This document shows, one piece after another, positions 1 to 11,249 of a stretch of DNA of 64,000 bases; the first letter of the stretch is position 1, and each line of letters begins with the position of its first letter. The DNA is from Torreya grandis. Its lineage: Eukaryota; Streptophyta; Pinopsida; Cupressales; Taxaceae. The stretch spans positions 2,703,501 to 2,767,500 of the forward strand of contig JARHVA010001189.1 of assembly GCA_037957365.1 (NCBI GenBank), written 5' to 3'. The notes under the pieces were generated by a model, which saw only the letters and a list, made by a program, of their open reading frames with translations, had not been told where the DNA came from and did not search any database. The position numbers and the translations under genes are program-made.

Positions 1-149
1 TGACATACTATTTAGGAGATGGCACTACGTTGTTACATGCCTAACTACTCAATATATTTCACAAAACTCTATATTTATTTTGGGACAATCATTCCTATGA
101 TGTCATTATTTTACACATTCCATACACGATATATTTAAATTATCTTTAT

Positions 150-720
150 TTGCCTCATGATATTGCTCCATCATCTTTAAAAAATCTTTCAATGTATTTT
201 CAATCTTAGAATTTATGATGGGAGCTTCCCCATAGTATTCAATTTACTCTACTCATAAGGCAACAAGTTTAGCATCTAATTTACTAACATATTGAGTCTC
301 CACAGTAGTGAATCTAATTCATGAATGTAATCCTTTGACAAACCACACAACTTCATATTTATTTTATAAGGAAAATTCCACCTTATTCACAACATCAAAA
401 AACCTATGATCATAGTCACAGATTAATTCTCTTGACTTGTACCTTATCTCCTTCAAGTCTTGAATAGGCTGACTTGTACATTTTTTAATCTTGAACTCTA
501 TAATGAACCATTACTTAACCTATTTTATACTTGCTTGATAAATTTATCTATGGTATATAAACTCAAGTTATTTTCTAATTAGTGCCCCTAACAATTCACA
601 CTTTTTGATAGCTTCATCAATAATGACCTTAGCTTGCCATCTCATTTAGTAAGTTAGTAATTAATAGTTAGGGTCCATAGACCCATCATATGTTGCCAGA
701 TTTATAAATCCTCCTATAGC
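150..720 (-). pseudogene. gag: Ty3/gypsy gag fragment
   Basis: Read on the minus strand, about 430 down to 240 stays in one frame and gives capsid-like motifs including QDLKEIRYKSRELI, CDYDHRFFDVV and KYEVVWFVKGL. These match the capsid core of plant Ty3/gypsy Gag, the structural protein that packages element RNA. The frame is broken by several stops within 240 bases, three of them TAA or TAG, so it is dead. The stretch up to about 720 in other minus frames is compatible with the upstream part of the same gag. No protease or RT is visible before the window edge at base 1, so the element continues outside the window. The family call rests on remembered motif patterns. Confidence 0.55.
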
Positions 721-3630
721 ACCCATCATGTAAATTATTATCAAGGGGATATATTGTGTAGTTGTTATAAGAGGAGGATATGTTTTATGTGATCCTACTT
801 GTGTACTATGAATATTTATTTACACACTAGGAGAGTCAACCTATGAATTTTGTTTTTCTATGTTTCCTTCTTTTCTCTACTTGGTTTTAACAAACCCTAT
901 AGTACTTCAAAGCCTTTTAAATTGATATTATTTCAATTTTATTACCATAACAATTCACTTGTTCTAAAAATGGACCTTCCCAACTACCATCTTATCTACC
1001 TGATTGAAAACTTCTACTAAAATATAATAAATTGGGCTACAAGGATATGTGCTCTTCTGGTGAATGATTATTTCCTACAACTTCTTATTATACACTTGAA
1101 CCTAAAATTAATCTCTAAATATGTTATGATTCTTTGATTAATTCTTCATGTCTATATTATAATAATACCCATTATTATAGCTATGCACTATATCTATCAT
1201 CTAACTATTCTATTTCTACTCTATTCTCGCCTTCTGTTTCGAACATCTCTTCTTCTTCTCATTCTTCATCACTTATTTCTATCTACTAGTATTCATCATC
1301 TCATTTCTTTGTCCTTCATTCCTTGTCTATTTCATCTCACTCATGACATATTATTACTAATTCATCACATATTTTACTACTAATCTTACCTTTACTTGTA
1401 GATACTTGGGTATTCTTCTATTTATTCCATCTATTCTATTATCACAACTCACATTCTAAATCCAAACTTTTCTTCTGAGTCTTTTTTCCTTATATCTCCA
1501 TCTTGGATTTAGGTTCAAGCCTTTTCTAATAATCTAATCATCATTCACTATCATATCACACACACCCCCATATTCCAAAAGTAACCACTCCATATTAGTT
1601 GGAGTAGGTACCATGGCCTTGTCCACAACCAACATCTTCACAAGGATAGGTAGTCATTGCAAAAATTTCCCTCTAGTTTCTCTAACCAAAAAGTCCTATG
1701 TAGCTTAGAAAGATATGCATATTTATACTAAAAACTTAGGTATGTATCTATTTATATTAGTAAGAAATAAATATTCTATTGCTCTTGTCTCATTTGTTTC
1801 TAATTTCTACAACCAATCTATCTTTTCTTCAATCTAGATTATTGTTTCTTTTGTTATTAGGTTAAAAAATTAATATTCTAATCATGCTAACAACTTAGCT
1901 ATAAATTCAAGAAACTCACACCAAAAAAATTAATAAATCTCTCCATAAATATGCTCTCAAATGATTTCTTGTAATGCAAGACCAGTCTATTTTGATTTTT
2001 TTTCTGTAATATTACATATTCTTTGGTCTAACCATGTCTCAATATCTCTTTATTCTGGTAACCATCTTAGCATAATTTACTCTAGAAGGAGTGGTTCCAC
2101 ACTCACCACACAATTTTTATTAGAGGTTCTTGAAGCATCAAAACATGCTAAGGATGAGGATAACTAGGTTATACTTTAGTGCGTAGGATAGTGCATTGTA
2201 TTCATACAAAATATTGGAAAATAAAAATATGGAAGGTATGAATTATCATGCATCAAGTAGAAATTAAGAATAACTAGTGAGTCATTAACATAACCAAAGT
2301 ATTCAAATTAACTTAGATATAAAGTAACAAAACATTATACATATGAACACACACAAGAAACAAAGTAAGAAACCACATAGGTAACTATAACTAGATCAAT
2401 CTTTATTGATCTCTTAAAAAGTAGAAATCTATTATTCTTACAAACATAAGTATATATAGTCATTTCTAGTCTATGAATATTTATATTCTTCTCATAATTG
2501 GCACCAAAAATAGATTTTGTTCATATTCTAACCTATTACAAGTCATGGAGATAGGACAAAATAGACTTATATATGAAAAAATGAGTATATAATGCATAAA
2601 TATTAGATAAATATCCTATAAAGATTTATAATCTAAATTCTTCTCCAAAAACCTTAATTCTAAAAATTAATTCTTAAAAATTTGAGATAGGACCTTCCCC
2701 ATCTACCATTAATAGCTTAGGTCCTCATGTAGATGTTGTATGTGCCAATGAACACTCAAAAAACCTTCTCAGGTAGACAAATCTTCATCTTGTGTACTCA
2801 AGAGACCTTAAAACTCTTTTTCAAGCCTAAACCTTAAAAATTTGATCTCAAAATTGGGAAACACATATAGGACAATCCATCACACCACTGAAAATGCTCA
2901 CATGTTTATTCTTATCTTGAAATTTGAATCTCATACCTCATTTGGCCACCATGTATATCTTTACTCTCTAGATCTTGACCTTCAAACCACATTAGTCCTT
3001 AAAATTGACTTTCAAACCACTATCTAAGATCTCATCACCTCATGTACATGCCATATAACCTCTTACCATGCTCAACCACTGCTATACATCTTATCACATG
3101 CCTAAGACCACACATCTCACCAAAAAACCAAGCCCATACCTTCACACAAGGTCTATTTATGCCATGAATAGGCCATGAAAAGACTCCTTAAGCTCTTGAT
3201 ACTTGACATAAGGATATACTTATTAAGCACTTATCTCATCACAATAACACTCAACTATCCACTGCAATAATCTCTTCAATGAACTCATACAAACCTCATC
3301 ACAACACTTTTCTTTGCTAAGAACTTGATAATTGACCTTGATCATCCTTCACTATAACAACATTAACCTTGATCATCTTTCACTAGAGTAACATCAAAAT
3401 TGATACAATCCTTTCAAAAAAAAAAGATAACAATGAGCAATAAACTTAACCATTGGTCACCTTTGACATCCTCATGCTAATACCTCAATTATCTTTGCTT
3501 ACCTAGACAACAATGTTCACTCATGCATATATTAAAGGCCACTCACCATGCATCTTCACTAAATGCATCTAAACATAAATGGAAACACACTTTGACATTA
3601 ATGACAACACTATGCCAACATTAAATAGGT
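721..3630. other. Gene-free stretch, decayed repeat DNA
   Basis: No reading frame longer than about 70 codons shows a recognisable domain. On the minus strand, 2160-1500 has weakly protein-like runs that could be the N-terminal part of the gag fragment at 150-720, but I cannot support that. The 3330-3420 part repeats a short phrase around 'ccttgatcat', a minor local duplication. I see nothing else. Confidence 0.4.
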
Positions 3631-5390
3631 TACTTATGTAGGAAAAGGAAAAAATAATACAAACAAGTTGATGAAGTAGTTAATTTTTAATTTTTTAAGA
3701 ATATTTAAGAATATGTTTATTATTATGATATTGAGATCTAATACATTATCTATTGTTTGATATTTTATAGAGATGATGGAGATTTTGGCATTTGGTAGAT
3801 GTGTTTTGGCTACCAAATTTGTAAGAGTATTTACTAGATATGGATCAAGCTTGATTGATCACCTTAGGGTTTGGAGGCATCATAGAGATGAGGTAGATTC
3901 TACTAAGTGTTTATCTCATTTTCATGCTTTTAGGATCATGGGAGCAGTTGACCAACACTTTATGATGGGAGGTGAAGGACACTATAGAGGTGGGTATCAC
4001 CTTAGAGGATGTCCATTTCTTACTTGGACTTCTTATCATCAAGACTCTGATTATATGTGATACACCAAACATGGAGGATGGGAGATGAAATGTAGTCTAG
4101 TGGATGATAGAATCGAATAAGATATATCCTTATTTATGTTTTAGCTTGTTTGATGTTTATATCATGACCATTCCATATGTCCAAAAGGCCTTGATAGGGG
4201 ATGTGAAAACATGAGTTTTGTGTCACAAGTTAGATGGTAAGTTACTAATTTATATGATAGCCTTATGTTAGTGCATCCTAGAGTAGGGTACCTTTTATGA
4301 TCTTGATTCTATCATTTGGGCACAACTCATACATGATATGTATGGGATGCTAACCTAAGGGTAGAAGATGATGAACCCCATAATTGTTTTGAGTGCATGG
4401 ATTAACATGAGATTTGTTATAGACTATCTAGCTGGGTTACCCCATGTGGTCAGTGATAGGTTACCTTAGTTTGCATAGTGGAGGTAGGACTATGTATCAC
4501 ATGCCATACCCCATGTTTTGGCTTTGTAGACTATTACTTGAGGGTAAAAAATGTGGTAGCCTTATATTGACATTGATGCCATATGGTTATCTTGGGAGAT
4601 GTGGTGATTGGTTTATCATGAATTTAGATCACATGCCACTATATGTCATGGGTGGATCTAAATATATTATCTCACATACCTAGGTAGTTGGGCATACAAC
4701 ATCCAATAGCCAATAGAGAATCAAGAGCACAAGAGAAGAAGAAAGAAAGATCACATGCCACTATATGTCCTTAGGTTTATAGGCTTATCCTAAGTCTTAA
4801 TTATGTATGCATTTATTATATTTTTAAATACATTTTATTCCTACCTTTATGATATTTCACTCACCTCTCTAATCTACTTGTTGGATTTAGAGTTACTTGT
4901 ATGTATCTCTCCCTTCCCCACATAACACACACCTCCCTTCTATTTATAAGGGACTAAGACACAAGTGAGACATATATAGGGGGATTATAAGGTCATAATG
5001 GGATTATATGTAACTCTAATTTTCCTCATTTATCTCTATAAAATATCTCTTCCTCTCCTCTTTTCCTCACTAAAATATCTAGCTCTCTTTCTTCTTCTCT
5101 TATGCTCTTGGGTAGGAGAGGGAGAGGTTTGATTTGGGTAGGTCTAAACATAGGAGTGAGATTCTTACATGGTGACCACTATATCACATAGACATGTATA
5201 TGCATAGGTGGCTAATCTACAGGGTCATATTGATGGCTTGAGATTCCAGACTACCTCATTATAGTGCACCATTTAGATGGGCTAGTCACAAACATCCATT
5301 GACAGTGTAGCTAGGCCATATGATAGGCATGATGGAGCACAACCTTAGAGATGTAATTATTCTATTTTATACTTGTATTTGTATAAAATT
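3631..5390. other. Unclassified stretch with LTR-like promoter signals
   Basis: An open frame at 3773-4060 (plus, 95 codons) and another at 4444-4683 match nothing I recognise. Around 4930-5110 there is 'tttataagg', then 'ctataaaatatc' near 5036, then a pyrimidine-rich tract to about 5100. That is the usual make-up of an LTR promoter and leader. It is followed by 'attcttaca' at about 5162-5170. I found no matching second copy in the window, so no LTR is called. Confidence 0.25.
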
Positions 5391-5392
5391 CA

Positions 5393-5422
5393 TGATATAT
5401 ATATATATATATATATATATAT
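5393..5422. repeat. (AT)n microsatellite
   Basis: An uninterrupted AT dinucleotide run of roughly 14 units. It creates spurious small frames on both strands. Confidence 0.9.
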
Positions 5423-6164
5423 TGATGAAGACATTTCTTGGTTTATGATTTGTACTTGTATGTGGATGGGTGTATGGATATATTTCCTTTCCAACACATG
5501 TATTTTGATTTTTTTGTATGTGATATGGGAAATATGTGATGTATGTTTTCTCTTCTAGCATTATGTGATACACATGCATGGTTAAAAATAAAATCAAAAT
5601 GATTTGGAAAAGTATAAATAACTATAAAATGTAATACACACTAAATCATAATGGAAAATGTGTAAAAATAAAAAATGAATATATATAATAAACCAAAATG
5701 GTAAAGTAAAAGGTAAAAAATGTTTTAAAACCATGTAAAGAGATTTTTACCAAATTAAAATAAAACAAAATTCATACTATATTAAGTTGAAAAGTATGAA
5801 AATTTATAATAAAATAGAAGACACATGAAAACTAAATGGTATAAAAACAAATTAATAATAAATTTAATCAATCATAATAAATCAAGATGGGATGTAGGAA
5901 AAGAAAAACAAAATGTAAGTGTAAATCAAATTAATCATACTAAATCAATATGACAAGTATGATAAAATTAATAAAATGGTTATAAACATACACACAATAA
6001 AAAAATAAGAAGATAAAAGTGAAGTGCTTATAAAGTAAGCATAAAACACACTAAATCAATATGGGAAGTATGTCAATGACGTGTAAATCATAATGTAACA
6101 CAAATTATCTCAAGTTTGAAACATGTAATTTTATTGTGACTTGGTTATAGTATGAACTAGGTAT

Positions 6165-6460
6165 TGGAATATTTTGTGAGGAGGGCTTAGTCCTATCCAA
6201 GGTCATACACTACAACTCACAAAGGGAACACTAATGAGGTGAAAACATATTTGAAAATAATTAAAAGAATGTTTTAATGTGGTAATTTGTGAGAAGAGTC
6301 TAGTCATATCCATGATATTACACTACAAATTTCAAAGTGAACACCAATAAGGTGAATGGTAATAAGGGTAAAAATAAGGAAATGTTTTATTGTGATAATT
6401 TATAAGGATAACTTGGTCCTATCTATGATCTTACACTGTAACTCATAAAGAAAAACCCTA
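6165..6460. repeat. 113-bp tandem repeat, about 2.6 units
   Basis: The core 'tcctatcc' with its variants recurs at 6191, 6304 and 6417, exactly 113 bases apart. Each is followed by a 'ttacactac/gtaactc' phrase and an 'aaaggaacac' phrase. The homologous block in the inverted copy has the same phrase at 13610 and 13720, 110 bases apart. The tandem structure is therefore older than the separation of the two copies. Confidence 0.65.
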
Positions 6461-7499
6461 GGGGGAATGATCAGTTAACAAAACAATATTCTTCAAAGGG
6501 AAATATTAGGATTTGTTGTAATGAAATAAGGAATGTAAAAATCATGACATAGGCATCTATGAAAAAATATTAGTAAGCATGAGTCATATTATGTATAAAG
6601 GAGAGGCACCAAGAGTTTAGTGACCATCAAAATACAAAGGATAATTTCTCATAATAAACACAAAGTTGTATAGGAAAATAGGTGAGATACTAGGATCAAC
6701 TCTGAAGGAGATATGAATAAGAAAAGTAAAATGGACCTACCTTCCTACAAGTTTCTCATTTTTAAGGACCTCTCATAGAGCTATTAGCCTATTATGAAGA
6801 TTGGGTAATTGTATGAGAAATTAGGTAGAACTTATACTTTTTTTTTTCTAATTCTCCTATCCTAATCTATTGGCCTACTACACCCCAATGGAACTCAACT
6901 CTATCATGAGGCCAACTATAGAGTTTGAGCTTTTACTAGAAATAAGAGATATGTTATGAGTCATGTATTTTGATGTGATTGCACTTTTGAATTGTATGTT
7001 TCCTTTTGAGTCATTTTTTTATATTTAAATGATTTGGATTTTAAAATTTTTATGGATTTTGTGATTCCTCCTCCATAAAAATTTGGAATAACCAACATGA
7101 GTGATAAAAATTATGCACACAAATGAGATTTAGACTTTAGTTTAAAGGAGACTAAATAACCGAATATATGATTGACTAAACACTTGGGATTATATATGAA
7201 CCAATACACAATCTTAAATTTCAACCATATATATGCTTAATATGTGAAAGGAATATAAGGGGAGAAAGGAGATCCAAAATAGATTGGAATATGGTGGTAA
7301 TACAATAAGAAGTCTTATTTGCTAACTGATCATATGGTAGAGGTAGAATACTAAGGGAATCAAGGTTAAATAACCAAGTCATAAGAATAATTATCTAATT
7401 TTAGAGTGTAATAAGATAAACAAAATCATTATAAAATAAGAATAAAATAATGCATTAAAGAAATGGATTAATAAACATAAGTGTGAATTCATGAAAAGA

Positions 7500-8290
7500 T
7501 TGATAAAAATCCATAATAAAGGTGAAAAAGAATGAAACCATATAAAACACATAAAGCATAATATAATGATCCATGTAAAATAGATAAGTGAAATCTAATT
7601 TGACATATAGTTAAGTGTATAAGAGATATACAAAATGGATCCCAAATCCAATCCAAATCATAAATTAGAAAAATGTGAAATAACACCATGACATGTTCAC
7701 AAATACTAATATATTTGATCATAAATATTATCCATAACATCAAAAACATCTCTATGAAATTGAATTTTAATGCTAGCCAGAGTCTCATCAATCTTTATGG
7801 AAAGTTATGCAAAGACTTCCTTATATATAATCTCAACTAAAAAGGTAGGTGTAGCCAATGAAGAGTAATGCACATGTGGGATCTCTTTAGTAGGATACTT
7901 AAGGTGAGGAATAGATGTCTCGATAGGAATAATATATACAGAGTGAGAAGGAGGTATAAACTATAAAGAAGGATGAGCCTTTTTTTGTGGGTGACATGTA
8001 GAAAGAGGAATGGATAATGTTGGTATTGACTATGGGAAATAAAAAATATGAGATTAGAGTATTAAATATTGATCAGTATCATGTGTACCGCACTAGTGCC
8101 AAAGGCAATATACTTCCCCAGATTTAAAGATATACTTTGGTAATAGCTTAGGAAGAAGTATGGCATTATCTTTGGTTTGATTAGTAGTTGGGTGCATTTT
8201 ATTGATGTACTACCTAAGTTTTTTAGTACTAGGTAAAAGAGTGCTTTTTTATCCCATGAAAGCAACATATACATCTATTAGTAGTCTGTG
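7500..8290 (-). pseudogene. gag: Ty3/gypsy gag remnant, copy M
   Basis: The minus strand at 8107-8066 encodes a degenerate gag zinc knuckle of the plant C-x2-H-x4-H-x4-C type. The first Cys, both His and their spacing are present. The last Cys has become Tyr, and one stop codon lies inside. Downstream (8000-7700) the same strand continues with Pro/Ser-rich and acidic-helix text without a recognised domain. The paired knuckle on the other copy lies at 12057-12098 and shares the lead-in V-Y-C-L-W-H. Zinc knuckles of Gag bind element RNA during packaging. This copy is clearly non-functional. Confidence 0.5.
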
Positions 8291-8560
8291 GGGGTCTACT
8301 AGCTGAAGGGGTGGAATGAGAACCCTAGGGCAACTGATATAAATGGAAATATTTGGTCCAATGATAAATTTTTTTATGGATATAACAATAAGGTTGATTT
8401 AAATATGTATTGTTCTCAATTAAGAAATTCATGATGAATGAGAAAGATTAAATACTTGGTAAAAATAAATGTCCACTTATAAGATACATGGCCAAACTGT
8501 TTAGAACTATCTTGTAGGATAGTAAATAGAATAGGATACAAAATACATAGTCAAAATGGT

Positions 8561-11249
8561 TGATTATGTTCTATAGATGGTAAAATAAGAGAGGCTAAAA
8601 GACACAATTTAATAAGTTGACTTTGTGTTGAAATTAAATAGAATAAACACTCTGTAAGAGACTGGGTCAAATAGAGTAACTGTGTTCTATGGGAAAATAG
8701 ACTGTAGGGGACACAATCAAGTAGATCAAATGTGTTTTAAAGATATATATAGGTTTTAACTATTATGAATGTAGATGATTTATTGTAATTATGTAGAAAA
8801 ATTGAAATAAAAACAAAAACAAAAGTATCAATCTAGTTGATGTAGTTATGGCACACAACACAAACCTTGTATCAATATTGGATGATACAAATTTTACAAT
8901 AAAACATACAATGATTAGAGAGCAAGTAAAATAAATAAATTCTAATCTAAGTGGTTATTCTTGAATATTTTTAATTTATAATAAAATTTGAAATAAATGT
9001 GATAGAAAGTTGGCTTATAATAAGGAATTATAAAAATAATCTAAGGATGGTTTCAGGTAGTTGAGGCTGAAAGGGATCTATAATGGTGATGGTTTGGCTT
9101 GGTATTAGGGCCTACCACCTCACTTCACAATCTCATAATGATAATAGTTTTAAGTGTTTTTAAAATATATACCATCAACCATGTATTTATACTTGGCCAT
9201 AAAATTAAGCTGGCTTCCCCCTTGGTGATTAAATCCAAGTATATAAAACTTGGGTAGAAGTTGTTTAATGTTTTTTGGTGTTATATTATTTAGACATGTG
9301 TGAAAAATAAAAATAGTGTTACTAAATTTATAAATTAAAAACCTCTTATTTAGTCTATATGTGCTACTCTAAGCAAGCAAGCAAAAAAATGAAAAGTGAA
9401 TTGATTACTAACAAGGTAAGTTAATTCCTTTGCTTGAAGAGTATAGATTTGGTTCAAGAGACCATGTATACAAATAGTACATAACATAATAAATAGGGTC
9501 AATGTTGTTTGTTGACTCAATATCCTAAATAACATAATAAAATGAATTCACTGAGTCTTCTTAGGTAGGAAAACAAGCTACAAAACTATGCTGATTTAGT
9601 CTACCTAGTTTACTATAGGGTTGAAATTTTATAGACTAAAAACTATAAAAAATAAGACTGTAATTGAAGAACATAAATGATTAAGATGGTAAGAATAAAC
9701 TTAATAATTTTGAAAATGCTAAAATTACTATTTTTAAATTGAAAATCTAATAAAAAAGTTGGTTGTGTCAATTGTGTTTAAAAACTTGATAATAGAGTCA
9801 ATTATGTTGACTATGTTTGAAAATTTACTTACAAAGTCGGTTATGTTGATTGTGTTTGAAAACTTACTAACCGAGTCAACTATGTTTAAAAACTTTTTAA
9901 CCAAGTTAGTTGTTCTAACTATGTATGAAAACCTATAAGTAGAAAAAAATTGAGTTGATTGAGTTGATCCATTACCTATGGTTGAAGATGACCTGCATAA
10001 ATAAAAACAAAGTGATCTAATTGACTGTGTTAAACTTGCACATGGTGTTATATTGAGTCAATAGAATCAATCTAGTGATGTAAAAATGAAACAAATAATA
10101 AATGAAGGCATGAAATAAAACTTGTAAAGGTTATTTTCATGTCAGGTTCACCAAAATGTATACAATGGAAAGTGAAGTTTATTTATAAATCAATCCTAGC
10201 TCAAAGAAGATAAATCAAACTAGCCTTTCCGCTTGGTGGTATATTTAGACAATCGAGGTCTAGACCAAGATGGATCTATTGGACCTAACCAAGGGGTCCC
10301 TTACCAAAAAAATATCATTAGAGAGGATTCCAAAGCCTCTAGTCAAGTAACATCATGCAATAACTATAACTAGGTCCTATGTTTTCTTATTCACAAAGTA
10401 AATGATAAAAGTAAAGCAAAATCTAACCTAGTGATCGCCAAAGCTTTTGGTACAAAATGGGAGTAATAAACATGAAAGTAAACATGCATAAAATATCTAT
10501 ACTCAAGTCAATGCAAAGGAAATCCTAATGCATGGAGAGAGAATTATATAAACTAACAATCGTAAATCTATCTATTTTAGCAAAGAGAAGAAAATTTAGG
10601 AACACTTACCTCTAAAAACAAACTTTTTGAACCTCAATCTCTCCCTCGACTAAGCTAATTCACAAGAGGTTATTGTGGCTTATAAGGATAATAAAGATAG
10701 GTCATCTCTAGGCTACATGAATTTTCCTATGCATCCAAAAGACTTATGTGTAAGACAAGATTCATATCTCCAAGTGTAATGTTAAAAACCTAAGTAATGA
10801 TCCTTAAGTAGAATTATGGATAAACAAATACAAAAATAATTATTTACATCTTTTCTCTCTCTAAAATGGTGGAAATAGATGTGTATATATAGCTGTATCT
10901 AACCCTAAACTCTTCTAAAGTTTTAGTCAACAGTCAACCCAGTCGACCTTATATTGCTAATTAATAAAAATGATTAGGTCCCAGACTAGGTCAACCAATA
11001 TTGACCTAATACCATAATATACTCATTTATTTTAAGTACAGGGTCATCCTAGGCTAAATTTGTTTATTAAAACTAAAAAAAGGTTTTAGCTTAGGTAGAG
11101 GTTGTTTGAGGTGGTGAATTGTTTGGAAGAATGTGTAAGGGAGTGTCAAATCTTAGGTAGTTGTATATGAGAGGTTTGTGTTGGTTCTAAGTGGTGGTAT
11201 AAGGAAAAATAATCTTAAGAAGCACCAATGGTCTGCCCATCCATTTCTA
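8561..11249. other. Gene-free spacer between the inverted copies, with minisatellites
   Basis: No coding signal. It contains degenerate repeats of 'agtcaa..tgtgtt' type at about 8480-8760 and a clearer 39-bp array at 9760-9950. There are also several 'gtcaaccaata' and 'cagtcgacc' phrases at about 10920-11010. Phrases at 9190-9250 and 10200-10260 ('ccccttggtg', 'ccgcttggtgg') resemble each other and may be a distant duplication. Confidence 0.4.
9760..9950. repeat. About 39-bp tandem repeat, around 5 units
   Basis: Successive units carry the phrases 'gagtcaattatgttgac', 'aagtcggttatgttgat', 'gagtcaactatg' and 'aagttagttgttctaac', each followed by 'tatgtttgaaaac' or a variant and an A/T-rich tail. 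Spacing is close to 39 bases with small indels. The units are diverged, so the array is old. Confidence 0.6.

Larger units (their letters stand above)
5560..8560 (-). repeat. Gypsy-like repeat copy M, minus orientation
   Basis: This segment is an imperfect inverted copy of 11250-14120. Matching landmarks, compared by eye: the 'cactaaatca' tandem units at 5600-6080 against 14120-13890; the 'tcctatcc...tcttacactgtaactc' units at 6165-6460 against 13740-13600; and the run around 6700-7040 ('ctactacaccccaa', 'atgaggccaactata') against 13330-13080. A gag zinc-knuckle remnant is read on the minus strand at 8066-8107. The order along the minus strand is gag remnant, then 6.7-7.0 kb block, then tandem repeats, the same order as the plus-strand copy. 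This is probably the 5' part of an old LTR element whose pol has been lost. Confidence 0.6.

Noticed and set aside
1183..1383. 66-codon frame rich in Leu, His and Ser
   Set aside because: Low-complexity pyrimidine-rich DNA with no start context or domain.
4059..5170. Possible LTR ending 'attcttaca' followed by a 'tggtgacc' primer-binding site
   Set aside because: No second copy, no clear target duplication, and the sequence after it does not match a tRNA end that I can name.
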